Source of the DNA: Meandrina meandrites
Taxonomy: Eukaryota > Cnidaria > Anthozoa > Scleractinia > Meandrinidae
Assembly: GCA_963693305.1 (NCBI GenBank)
Contig: OY855915.1
Span: 12,409,840-12,473,839 of the forward strand
Reading direction: 5' to 3'
DNA: 64,000 nt
In this document: one piece after another, positions 1 to 11,400 of the stretch
Numbering within the stretch: position 1 is the stretch's first letter
How the letters are laid out: each line of letters begins with the position of its first letter
Notes under the pieces: generated by a model
Databases searched by the model: none
Told to the model about the DNA's origin: nothing
Seen by the model: only the letters and a program-made list of their open reading frames with translations
Position numbers and translations under genes: made by a program

Positions 1-8
1 TGAGATTC

Positions 9-1067
9 TTGGTCGTCAAAGAAAATCTAACTCCTCTCCTGGGTTTGAACGCTACCGAGAAAATGGGTCTGTTGATCGTGCACAAGGAGAACTTTGTCAG
101 CGTTGTGGAGAATTTGGAGCATCATCTGGTTAACGAATACGCAGATGTATTTGATGAGGGCCTTGGCAAGTTACCTGGAAAGGTTCATCTGCAAATTGAT
201 CCGGCTTGTCGACCAGTAATTCTGCCAGCCAGGAAAGTGCCTGTCTCTGTAAAGGAAAAGTTCAAGACGGAACTCAAAAGGTTGCAGGATCTAAAGGTTA
301 TTGCTCCTGTCGATCACCCGACTGAATGGGTCAGCCAATTTGTTGTTGCTGTAAAAAAGTCAGGTGATTTGCGCGTCTGCATTGATCCAAAGCCGCTGAA
401 TGAGGCTCTCAAGAGAGAAAGATACCAGATCCCTGTCATTGATGACGTATTGCCCGATTTAGCACAGGCTCGTGTGTTTACCAAAGTTGATCTCGCATCT
501 GCGTTCTGGCAATTGGAACTAGATGACGAATCTAGCCTGTTGACGACTTTTGCAACTCCCCATGGGAGATACCGCTGGCTTCGTTTGCCATTTGGTCTGT
601 GTGTGTCGAGCGAGATATTTCAAAAGCATTTGAATCAAGAGTTGCTAGGCCTGCCTGGTGTGAAGTGTATTGCCGATGACGTGCTTATTTATGGAAAAGA
701 TGATGCTGATCACGATAGTTGCCTGGAGGGTTTCATGAAGAAGTGTCAGCAGAAGGACATTAAGCTCAACCGCGCGAAGCTGGAATACAAGTGTAAGGAG
801 GTCCCCTTTCATGGGCATGTCCTGATAGCAGAGGGCCTGAAGCCAGATGCACAGAAAGTCAAGGCGATTACTGAAATGCCGCGACCTGGAAAGCCTGAGG
901 ATGTGTCACGTTTAAATGGTATGGTTAATTACCTCAGTCGTTTCCTGCCAAACCTGTCTGACGTGATGAAGCCGTTTCGCGACCTTACACACAAAGAACA
1001 GTCTCAAGTATCTGCCAGTGTCGGGAGAAAGGCTTCTGCAGATTCAGCCAGACACCAAAGCAGATGA
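9..1067 (+). pseudogene. Gypsy reverse transcriptase, broken copy
   Basis: The translation shows the gypsy reverse transcriptase fingers and palm. An LPGKVHL-type leader is followed by TEWVSQFVVAVKKSG and VCIDPKPLNEAL, then FTKVDLASAFWQLELD around residue 160. The catalytic block reads CIADDVLIYG, the IADD variant of YxDD used by many gypsy-like elements. The thumb block around NYLSRFLPNLSDVMKPFRDL is present near residue 310. The frame then runs into unrelated sequence and stops, where RNase H (about 120-150 residues) should follow. The family assignment is secure; activity is not expected because of the deletion and frame break. Confidence 0.92.
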
Positions 1068-2422
1068 GTCTCTTCAAGTGCTGAAAGACGTGATTCAGAA
1101 GGGCTGGCCAGAGCATAAGAGTAACGTGCCCAATATCATTTCCCCTTATTTCAACATGCGAGATGAGATGTCGGTGCAGGATGGTCTCATATTTAAGGGA
1201 GAGCGTGTTGTGGTTCCTCGAGCGTCGAGGAGCGAGCTTTTGAGACGAATTCACAACTCACATCTTGGGGTCAATGGCTGCCTGAACAGAGCACGAGAGT
1301 GTGCGTACTGGCCCGGGATGACAGCTGATATCAAGAACCATGTGTCAACGTGCGAGGCATGTCGAAAACATGAGCGGGGTCAAGCCAAGGAAACAATGAT
1401 GTCCCCTGAGACGCCAAATCGGCCCTGGCGACGGGTTGCTGCAGATCTGTTTGAGCTTGAAGGGAAAACCTACTTAGTTACCTCAGATTATTACAGCGAT
1501 TTCTTTGAGCTGGACCATTTGAGATCTCCATCGTCAGTGTGTGTCATCAGAAAGCTAAAAGCCCACTTTGCGCGTCATGGTATTCCCGAGCAACTGCTGA
1601 GTGATAACGGTTCACAATTTACGTCACGTGACTTCCTAAAATTCGCGAAGGACTGGGATTTTGAGCATCTCACGAGCAGTCCACATCACAGCCAGGGAAA
1701 CGGTAAAGCAGAAAGCGCTGTAAAGGAAGCCAAGAAGCTTCTTAGAAAGTGCAAGTCAAGTGGATCGGATGCTTTTCTAGCTTTACTCGATCATCGTAAC
1801 ACTCCGTCTACCAGTATGCAGGCTAGTCCAGCGCAGCGTCTTTTCAACAGAAGGGCTAGGAGTCTCCTACCAATGACAGCTAACTTGCTTGCGCCACAGG
1901 CAGTTCCAGACAACGAGCGGTGCCGAGCCAAGCTTGAACAGCGCAAACAGCGACAAGCTCAGTATTACAACAGAGGTGCTGTTGATCTGGATCCTTTGAA
2001 AGGAGGAGACACTGAAAGATTAAAACCGTTCCAGCTGGGCAAGCGCGAGTGGCAGAAAGGAATTGTACGAAGGCGACTGGACGAGAGATCTTATGAGGTC
2101 GAAACGCCCCATAATGTTGTTCGTCGCAACCGTGTTCACCTACGTTTGACAAATGAGCCGTCACCACTATTATCAAACGAGATACCTGCTGAGATATCCG
2201 CAGAGACACCTGCTCCTTCTTTTGCGCAGTCGCATGAGTCGCAGACCAGTGCTCCAGGAGAAGTAAGTCCACCTGCGTCGAGTCAAGGAAGTTCTTCTCT
2301 GAGTGGCCAGAAAGCTCCTTCAACGGCTGTAGAGTCTCCCCCCAAGCCGGTGCTTAGGCGATCAGAGCGGCAGCGACGGCCGCCAAGGCACTTGAATGAC
2401 TTTGTTTTGTCTAAGCCATGAA
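1018..2422 (+). pseudogene. Gypsy integrase, fused after an RNase H deletion
   Basis: The frame resumes at the end of a deleted RNase H region and encodes a complete gypsy integrase. An HHCC zinc-binding region is visible (HNSHLGVNG, then CEACRKHERG). The catalytic triad can be read as the Asp in AADLFELEG, the Asp in LLSDNGSQF and the Glu in GKAESAVKEA. A basic C-terminal tail follows (RRSERQRRPPRHLNDFVLS), typical of the end of gypsy pol. The apparent start codon is arbitrary, since the protein is normally cleaved from a polyprotein. Confidence 0.93.
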
Positions 2423-2564
2423 CTGTATGAATTACTCTACAGACCTTTGACGCGTTATTGTAAAGCTCGATTTCTTTCTTCGTTAATGCATGCTTTATTC
2501 ATATTGTGTATCGATTACCTAGTGCGTTTCTCTTTTTTTTTTTCATCATTTATAAAAGGGAGGG
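2423..2564 (+). other. Gypsy 3' untranslated segment with polypurine tract
   Basis: Short non-coding stretch between the integrase stop and the 3' LTR. It is T-rich and ends in the purine run AAAAGGGAGGG (about 2554-2564), directly before a TG dinucleotide, as expected for the plus-strand primer site of an LTR retrotransposon. Confidence 0.75.
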
Positions 2565-2722
2565 TGTTATAATAGATGTGTTAATTACGCAAGCCACGTT
2601 TCTCTAGGGACCCATTTATATTCTGTTGGCCTTCGTTGTCATTTGTCAGACTTGAGATCATGTAGAGTAAAAAACTCAGTTGAAAGTGCTCCGTGTACTT
2701 GCTTGTCGTTCTTAATATTACA
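2565..2722 (+). repeat. Probable 3' LTR of the gypsy element
   Basis: A 158-bp segment starts TGTTATAATA immediately after the purine tract and ends TAATATTACA, giving TG...CA ends with imperfect terminal inversion. The upstream LTR is outside the window, so neither the second copy nor the target duplication can be checked. The 3' boundary is inferred from the terminal motif. Confidence 0.6.
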
Positions 2723-2723
2723 T

Positions 2724-3062
2724 TGGCAGACCTATATGTAACGCTAAAATTCTGTTGATTTTTCTATAGGGTAGAAACGACATAAACCTGATTTAAGATA
2801 AAATAAAAATAGAATATGTTCACAATCGATCTTCAAACTATCATCACATACCCATCAAAACAAAGCATTACCGCTTAAAGTACAGTGGTCTGTCATCGGT
2901 CTTAATAAACCGCAACGTCAAACTGAGAGTAGCTTTACATGTAGGTCTGCCAAACATCTGTCAACGGCCTTTTGTTTACAGCCGACCAACCCACCTGCGC
3001 CAAAATCGTCCTTTTCAACTCCTTTACTCTATTATTTGCATATGCAAAACAGTCGTAAAAAT
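2724..3062. repeat. Dispersed repeat, copy 1 (related copy at 40348-42349)
   Basis: From about 2748 to 3062 the sequence matches 40348-42349, apart from a 1.7 kb insertion in the second copy. Shared landmarks are ATTCTGTTGATTTTTC, ATCGATCTTCAAACTATC-like sequence and CAGTCGTAAAAAT at the right end. An internal inverted pair about 25 bp long is visible, TTGGCAGACCTA at 2724 facing TAGGTCTGCCAA ending near 2953. The class is unknown; it may be a piece of the inverted-repeat element at 38245-42363. Confidence 0.7.
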
Positions 3063-4118
3063 GGAAAGCACCATTAATCTGAGAGCAAAAGTGAAGAGGA
3101 TGTTTAGTTATCTTCTTTAATTTGCTCTACAATCCCCCAGCATCCGATTTTTTCCCACTCATTTCAACGCAACATAATTTAGATAAGCAGAAAGATACAA
3201 ATTTGACCTTATTTTACCCCACTAAGCGACCCCTTCTCAGACTAAAAAGCCAAAATTGGAACACCATCACAGAAATGGGACCCCATCTAGCGCCACCCGT
3301 AAAGCGCACCTCCCCAAACAAAAGGTACACAATATGTATGTAGCTTCGAGTATTTTTGTTTGAAATGCATCAAGAAAATACGTTTTCAGTTTGTGATCCA
3401 TTTGTGGAACTCTACCTTATGAACACCCTGCCTGGCCCTATTTTTTTTTTTTCAGGTTTTTAGACAGGGCTTTTTGGGCATTTATGAGCATGGGAACATG
3501 GCATGAAGTTTACTCCAAAAGTATATAATCTCAGGTTGAGATTACAGACTGTATATAGTCCACCATTCAGTGAGTCTTTTAATCGATCATTACCCTGGTT
3601 CTAGAAGACCCCTAGAGGTTTTCGGTCTCAAAATGAGCCGCGAAGTAACGGCAGAGAAAAGAAATGTATTTATCATGGGTTGAAGGGCTGCTTATTAGAT
3701 GATAAATGTTACATTCGGTTGAGCGGGGTAGCGAATTAGAATATAATTAAAAAAAAATCTGGGATGGTAATCGATTATTGAAAGTGTGAAAAGAATCCCA
3801 AAAGAACGAGTATATTTATAGAAATAAACAACGGTTAGGAAGTGCTTTGAAAATCGAGTATACTGGCCAACGCGGCGGCCATCATTTAAAATATTCTTGT
3901 TCGAGTGAAAATGGATTCTGATTGGTTTGCGAGGACTTATCGATAGACTTTGGCTGAACAATTTGCAAAAACGTGGAACGGGAAGTCCGAGAACGGACTC
4001 GGCGGAATCGTTAAAATGGGGGAATCTTTAAAAGCGGGCATCTATAAAATGGGAAATCTCTAAAACGGGGAATCTTTCTCTTTCTACAAAACGTGTAGAC
4101 AAACGTGTAAAAATCTTA
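3063..4118. other. Stretch with no recognisable gene
   Basis: AT-rich DNA downstream of the host gene's 3' end. Only short open frames without recognisable domains occur. Around 3990-4080 there is a degenerate run of AAATCTCTAAAACGGGG-like phrases, perhaps a decayed tandem repeat. Confidence 0.5.
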
Positions 4119-4193
4119 GTCACCGACGGGAATCGAACCCATGGCCTTCCAGATACCAGTAGGGCGCTCTAACCACTGAGCTACGGGAGACTC
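4119..4193 (-). repeat. tRNA-like SINE head
   Basis: The minus strand carries an RNA polymerase III promoter layout. A box resembles TAGCTCAGTGGTTAGAGC and a B box reads GGTTCGATTCC. A D-arm and T-arm can be folded, and the ends pair imperfectly (GTCTCCC against CGGTGAC). The anticodon arm does not fold cleanly, so this is better read as a tRNA-derived SINE head than as a working tRNA gene. Confidence 0.65.
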
Positions 4194-4329
4194 TTGGTGA
4201 GCTTGGCCATTTACTAGGTTCATATGTGAAGGACGAAAAATAAAGTTGTGAAGGACAAAGTTGTTCCCAAAACCCAGTCGCCACTTAAGAAACAAGAGAG
4301 GGAGAGACTCTGAACATTGCTTCACATCT

Positions 4330-5193
4330 TTTGGTTTGACCCAGTAACGGTCCCAAAAGCGACTGCAAGATACAGAGCTCTTGTCCTTGGTTTCTTCTCC
4401 TTATAAAACGTGGCGAATAATTTGGTAATTTTACGTTGTTTAGCAGACTGGAAAGTGGAAATGTACCAGGGTGGTATATACTTCATCGGTGAATGTCATA
4501 ATTGCACCAGACTACGTTTTCTTGCTTGACATACTTTTCTAGCTTGTCTCGTACATCAAGTTCGGAAAATACGTCAAGCTGGTTCACCAACAAGCGATGT
4601 ATCGGAGTCAGTGAACCCGTGGTATTCACCCATGAAGTATATCAGGATGTCTACATCATGTACACAGCCGATCAAATCTTTTGTTTCTCGACAAGCTGTC
4701 TCTGAAAACCTGTCGCGACAGTTTTTCTTCAGTGTTCTAAACTTGTCCGCAAGAGCGTCCTGCATAAACAGTGTCTTGACAATTTGCAAGCATAAGAATA
4801 ATTAATTGACGAACTGTTTTTCTTCAACTAAAAGCCTTTTAATATGTAACTAAAACTATACTAAAACTGTCATATATAGTATTAAAAATCTTTAATAAGA
4901 GACATTTTTTAGTTTGCAAAACATGTCACAATAAATACAACTAGCTGAAAATTAGCTGAAAATGAGAGTAGGTTTTAAAAACACCTTTTACAAACCAGAT
5001 TTTGCTAACTGAAAATAATCCTTTCCTCTAAATATTGCCCTTGCATATATTTCTCAATTCTTTGTACATAAAATGATGCAAAAATGTAAAAAAGGTACTA
5101 AATGCAAAACGGTGACACATGCATATACAGAAGTGAATCAGTAACTGCATGCAGAGAATTACAGTGAACACATATTACGTCAAGTTTGAAGTA
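4330..5193. other. Downstream flank of ALS2 with an unassigned open frame
   Basis: This stretch lies just past the ALS2 stop codon on the minus strand and may include its 3' untranslated region. No AATAAA was found on the minus strand; an ATTAAA variant occurs near 4838-4843. A minus-strand frame at 4574-4789 encodes a peptide containing FMGEYHGFTDSDTSLV, which I do not recognise. Confidence 0.4.
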
Positions 5194-5352
5194 CAGTACA
5201 ATCCCGATTTCTCGAACCCTCGGTTTCTCGAAACCCCTGATTTCTCGAACTAATTTCGTTTCCCTTGGATAGCACTTTTCTGTAATTTTACCCTCGATTT
5301 CTCGAATCAAGTTTCGTTTCCCCTGTAGGTTCGAGAAATCGGGATTGTATTG
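5194..5352. mobile_element. Pogo/Tigger-like MITE
   Basis: A 159-bp element with inverted ends: CAGTACAATCCCGATTTCTC at the left and its near-perfect reverse complement at the right. TA dinucleotides flank both sides, and the CAGT-type terminus plus TA target fits the pogo/Tc1-mariner group. It carries no coding capacity. It lies within the 3' flank of ALS2. Confidence 0.8.
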
Positions 5353-5460
5353 TAGTATTGAAGCCATCAATCACTTCTAAAGCGAATAGTTCGCTTTGAC
5401 TGCTCATTTTCTGGGTAAAAACTTGTTTGACTTGTTGTCGTTGTTGATTAAAATGACCCA

Positions 5461-5496
5461 TCAGCCTTTCTCATTTTGAATCTGGAAAAAGGACGC
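5461..5496 (-). CDS. ALS2: ALS2 exon 32 (terminal coding exon)
   Basis: Eleven codons and a TGA stop, ASFFQIQNEKG. The acceptor reads TTTTATCCACAG and the exon begins in phase 0, matching exon 31. The peptide aligns with the C-terminal tail of vertebrate alsin after the FTTLK motif, which is why this small exon was chosen over other open frames nearby. Confidence 0.85.
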   Translation of the reverse strand, partial: ASFFQIQNEKG

Positions 5497-8400
5497 CTGT
5501 GGATAAAATGAAGTCAATATTAACAGGGAAAGAAATAAAAAAAAAGGAAAACTGAAACCCAAAGCCTTGACAACGTTTGAAGAGTCGCATGGTTTGACCA
5601 TCTTTAGATCATGTTACTCAGCATTTCAAAATTTGTCCATAAGTATCCCAAAATGCTCAGCGTCCACATAATTCAATGCGTTTTATGTAAGAGCAAACAC
5701 TCAGAGCTTGTATCGCGATCCACAAACTAGTTTTGGTTGCATGTATTGTAAGAAAGAAACGGCAATATACATGGACACTTGATACTCCTATTACGTCATT
5801 TGACCAGATATACGGTCAAGAGAACATGCAAAGCATATTAAGAATGCCTGTCATGGCGGCTGGTATAGCCCGAGGCTGCAAGATTGTCTGAGAAATGAAC
5901 AGTTGACAAGTGTGGAATTTTAAGGGAAATCTTTCAGCTGAGGACATTATCCTCTGATATACCGGTAGGACAGGCAGGGCTTTACTTAGTTGATCATCCT
6001 CCAATTAATGTCTTCACTGAACGCGATTATCGCGGTAAAAAGGAGAAGAAATAGTGATTAACGGCGTCATTGGGTATGAAATCATATACCATGGACCACA
6101 AATATGGTAGGTGTACGCGTGAGCGAGAACAGCCGGGGAGCTCAAATATCGCAATTCTTTGGGTGTTTTAATAAAACAATTATTCCACTCGCGCTTGTTT
6201 GATATGAGATAGTTATATTTGTACCACTTGTGTTTTGTCCAATCAGAGCGCGCGGAATATCTCTGGGTGGCTCATAATGTCTTACAAAGGGCTCCGTCGC
6301 TACATGCCTCCACCAAATACGGAATACATTTTCCCTCAACTACCAGTCAATATACCTTAAGCGTAGTAAACATGTGCCCTTGTTCTCCTACATGCACGTG
6401 ACTGTCCACCATGTCCTCAATGAACTGAATTTCTGAACCCAGGTGAGGAATCCTGCATAAACAGGAAATAATAATAGCTACAACAAACACCTGAATCCTT
6501 CAGTTTTATTTTTTCTCGTGCTCGTTATTTTAAACTCTGTCGTGATTTTATAACTTAAATAATATAGGAAAAAGGAAATGAATTCTGGTAGTTGTAGTCA
6601 AACGACAACTACATGTACTTGTAAGTGTGCTATTCTCATAACGATGTGATGAAACTACGTCAAAATCACTCATCCCGACCCCGGGGCATCGCGTAGTCAT
6701 GATTCCAACCTTTCACTGCTACTTTCATGGTTCAGACACTGTCAAACTTCTCATAGAACCAAAATATCTCTTCTCCTAAAGAGAAGTATCACAAGTGACT
6801 AGAGTGTCAGGACTCGGCTAGAGGTTCTGGATGTTGACCTGATGTTTGCTTCACTGCGTGGCAAGAAACAGCACACGTAGCCTGACCATCACATATTTGC
6901 TTAATACACTTAACTTTTCACTTCTCCCCCATGCAGAATAATCTTATGGTGGCCACTCCAAAAATTACTTATGAATCATTTCGGGTCAGCGTGAAAAAAG
7001 GGTCAGTTTGGGGATCATTTCGGGGGCTGTATATATGTTGTGTTGTGAGTGTCAGGCTACAGTATAACGCAACTTTTGTGTAGCAACAAGAGTAGTTAAA
7101 TTTTAAGTATTTTAGCAACGAAGAAGTTAATCTTTAACCGCCCGGATTTAAGATTCGTCGAGTTGTGTTTCGTTTGGTAGTGGATGAACGAACTCAAGTT
7201 CTTTTGAGGAGGAATAACGGCCTCTTTATTGAGGCAAGTATTTTCAGTGTTTCTTTTCGGGCATGCAGACAAAGCAAAATTTTGAGAGTTTTCAAACAAT
7301 GCCAGGAATACACCATTTAACTAGTTAAAAGAGCATCACAAACGAACGAACGAACGAACGAACGAATGTATTTTACCTTGCTCTGATGACCACAAACTGA
7401 AAGACTGGGAACAAATCGTCCAGAGACATTAGTTTTTTCTCTCCTTGCCAGAATGAACCAACGTCCTAGCATGGGAACGAAAATAACAGTTAAACATTTG
7501 TAACTGCGATTCTGTAAAGTGTATGGAAACAAAGAAACTCCAACCTACTTTATTTATCTGTTCAAACGTTGTCTTTAGAACTCCAAGCTTCTCCATTGGA
7601 CTAAATTTAGTACTGTCAGGAAAGCGATACATCTGATTAATAACAATCTAGAATGTGGTTACTTAAAGGGTCTCTGTCACAGATTTTTGAACGGCCAAAA
7701 TATATATTTCTGTCATAGGAAACCTAAACATAATGGTCCAGTTGTATTAACAATTGCTATATTAGAGCACTGAAACTGTCAACAAGCGTCTTTGACTGGA
7801 GATGGCTAGGATAGAAATGGATTACAACTTGTTAAGGCTAAACTTTTCAAGTTGTTTCCGCACATCCTCCAAAAATTGATATTTATAGCCATAGTTTGAT
7901 TTCTGTCCGCAAATTAAGGTTATCTTCCTGTAGATGTTCAAAGATAATATTTTTCATGGGTTAAGTTGCCCACCACTAATTTCAGAATAGTTTATACGAA
8001 AAGTCCGCAAATCCCCGTGGCGTAACTCCTTTAACAAGATTACAATGATTCGGTCACGCTCATGTAGTCTATGTACTTTCATTATTCACAGATCGTGTCA
8101 AAACCACCAGTACATAACCAGATCTCGTTGACATCTTCTATCCATAATACAGACCCACGGCCGGATAAAATGGGGATTTTTGCTTCAATATTTTCAATTG
8201 AATGAGCGCTAAAACGACAACAAAATCGAAACAAAATATTGCGAAAATAGAATAGCTTGCAGGCTTAGAATTTGAAAAGAAGGTTGAATTGAAGGAGATT
8301 TCAAAACAAAACAAAAGCAGGAAATCAAGTTGAAAAAGAATGGAGTACCTTATCTGTTGAAGGGATTCTACAGCACTGATGTAGTGCTCGGGCTGTCTGT

Positions 8401-11400
8401 TTTCCAGCTTTACCTAAAAATAACATAACAAAAACAATACACATGAGAAAATTGCGGTAAAACTATAATGCGTCACTACAACGACAATATCGCACATCAA
8501 GGGGACTTCTGGGACCATAGCAAAACTGTAGAAACCAGATTTCTCGAACCTCCAAGGGAAACGAAAACTGGTTCAAGAAATCGGGATTCCACTGCAGCTT
8601 ACAAAGAGACACGACTTCACTAGACAAATAGCCTGCGAGCAGGCTCCCAAAGAAATTGGCGAGAACCGAGATGCCGCTTTCTTTTCGCCCCATCGGAAAG
8701 CCTGTTCACAGGGTACTAGACAAACTGCTGGTTAAACCATTTATTTATACCTCATCTGAGCGACTACCAACATCTTGTTCGTTTGTAAGCCAAAATTGCC
8801 TGAGAAACAAAATCACACTAAAAATAACATACCATATATTTACATACAGCTCTCTACATAAAAGTTATGACTCAAAATCTACTGGCCACTGTGTATGTGG
8901 CTTCACAGCTCACTTTGCATGTGTGATTTTTTCCCCTTAAGATAAACAAGCAACATGCAAAGTTTAAAGGAAAATCTACTGCAATTTCTATTTCGAAGAA
9001 TTAACCTTAATATATTATGATAACAGGGTTCGTACAAAAAATCGTAACCATTTTTCCAGGACTTTTCAAGGACTATTCAAGGACCAAATTGAATTTTCAA
9101 GGACCCCCTACCAGGGAGGTAATTTAACAGATGGTATATAAATGCTATAAATGTGTTTGCTCCATCTCCTTCTCTACATTCTTGATGGTATTTAAATGCT
9201 AGAAATGTGTTTGCTCCATCTCCTTCTCTACATTCTTGTCTTTTCTCGTTATTGGCTGCTTTTACACTCGTGTTTTAGAGTTTGAAGGTGCTTTACACAG
9301 GAAAAGAATACCATAGTCTATGCAAAGCAATTTGGTTTCGACGCCACTATTTTTAAAGTTGAAGAAAATTCAAGGACTTTTCAAGGACTTGCACAGAAAT
9401 TCAAGGACTTTTCAAGGAAAAATGGAATTCAAGGACTTTTCAAGGACTCCCCCTAAAATTCAAGGACTTTTCAAGACTGTGCGAACCCTGGATAATTATT
9501 ATTTTCACGATCATCAACGAGGCATAGGTATTTTGTGGTATGACAAAACATTATATGTTGTGTAATTTTGCCAATGTAAATGTAAAAAGAGATTCCAGCT
9601 TTGAATGCTGAACTGTGACAGCAAACACCCCAACAGCAAATGGCGAATTCGTTTTCGTCAGCAACAAATATGAAAAACGAAAACAGAAGTCAACGATGTC
9701 AAGCGTGCCTTTCCTTTTTCAGTCTTTTTTTTATTTTTACATGTAAGTTGTAGAGGTGCTAATGTAACAACACTAATAAAAAATACCTAGAGCTTTACAG
9801 ATTTATTGACTGTCTGCGCATCACATCAGGGTCTATGCTAATCTAATAAGACCTTTACAACTGAAAATTCTCCTGCTTGTATTTCTTACCTTTGCATGCC
9901 CACATACGTCATTAGTGCCCAGTCTGAGCGCTTGTTTAGCTGCTGGATTCGTTCCCAGTATGCACTGTCTGCTCGATCATTTTCCAATGCATACAATGTA
10001 AACAGCGGTGGATAGAGTCTGGGGAAGAGCAGGGGGTGCATCAGCATACTGCTTGTCAAGCTCTCTTCTGTGCCGTGACTGGCTACACCTGATACCGTGT
10101 CTGTATGTAAGTAAACATATTCTTCATTGGGTAGCTCAGGAAATAATAGACTGCAATGATAAGAGAGAAACATTATTTGACATTACGTTGAAGATAATGG
10201 CAACAGCAGCTCATATACATTCCTTCACGTCCCCCTCCCCTCCCCCCACCCAATCTCACATACACATAGAATCACACCCCTCAAACACAAACGTAAACTG
10301 ACTGTAACCCTCCAATAAGTACGGCCATGGCGACTAATCTAGCAGTGAGTTAAAAATCATATTGCATGTTTCTAAGGGGTTGTCACTTCTCCATTATTTT
10401 AAGAAAGTTCTTTAAAGTTTGCCTTAGCTAAAAAAAACAATATATAATCCTGAATATTTCGCAATTTTCCTAAACAACAACAGGTGATGTTATTGCAACA
10501 ACAAGGAGAAACTCTCACCGCACAACGTTGTACACCCTGACAACAAACGATTTAACCTCAGCTACAGCATGGGGCAGCAACCTCCTGTGAGTGCCCATAC
10601 CAACATAACTGGCTCGAAACACATCTATCAAGCCATTTACAAGTTGACCCAAAGGGTGCTGCTTAATGTCAAATGCCTGTACAAATAAAGATACAGTGAT
10701 TGTTTTACCATGTAATGCCGATGCAGTGCTACAGAATGAAATCATAGTCGAACTTCAAACAATGAATGATAAATATCATAAGAAATAGTTAACAACTATT
10801 CACCTCAGTGTCGGTGGCTAGTGGTAAATATCCAGCACTAGCCACCGACACTGAGGTGAATAGTTGTTTTAATATATACTTAAATATTTACATAATATAA
10901 CACAAAAAGGATTATGTTTAACTCATTTATTCTTGTCAACGATTCCAGTTTCCACTGTTTTAGTATATACTAAAATGGTTTAACCACTGATACGTATGAT
11001 GATGAAATGCTAAACATTATTTCGCTTGTTTAAAAAATGGTGGTGGTGGGTCGTCCCTTCTCCTTTGTTTAATTCTTCTTTAATTTGCCTAATTATATTG
11101 AAAACCCTTTTATGGCATTTTTCTTAATTTTCAGAATTTAAACTGCAGTGGGCAGGTTCATAGCCTCCTTCGCAGACGTTGTTTTGGCTCGTCACGCATT
11201 CCTCCCCAACGAACGTCTGCTGAAACAAGCGGCACATTCCTTTCCTTTTGTTCCGGTTCATGAAACCTTCCAAAGTAAGAATCATCCTAAGGATTGTTTC
11301 TTAACAATATGCTTTGGTATTCCTAGGATACATCTTACCCAAGGAGGCAATTGTGTGTCAAAGTGCCAGGGGGTACAAATGTCTATCACTGTATATTTTT

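Larger units (their letters stand above)
1..2422 (+). mobile_element. Ty3/gypsy LTR retrotransposon, 3' part (pol region)
   Basis: The window opens inside a Ty3/gypsy-type polyprotein. Two overlapping reading frames encode reverse transcriptase (9-1067) and integrase (1018-2421). They are followed by a purine-rich tract and a short LTR ending near 2722. The gag, protease and 5' LTR lie outside the window. No RNase H sequence is present between the two domains, so the copy carries an internal deletion with a frame change near 1010-1070 and is defective. This is an endogenous transposon remnant, not a host gene. Confidence 0.93.

Noticed and set aside
4119..4193. Functional tRNA gene
   Set aside because: A and B boxes are present but the anticodon arm does not fold properly. 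The same reasoning applies to the heads at 12652, 13777, 21591 and 26424, which are SINEs.
5816..6004. Minus-strand frame with a good internal acceptor as an alternative last exon of ALS2
   Set aside because: It has no similarity to the alsin tail, whereas the small exon at 5496-5461 encodes the expected FFQIQNEK end in the correct phase.
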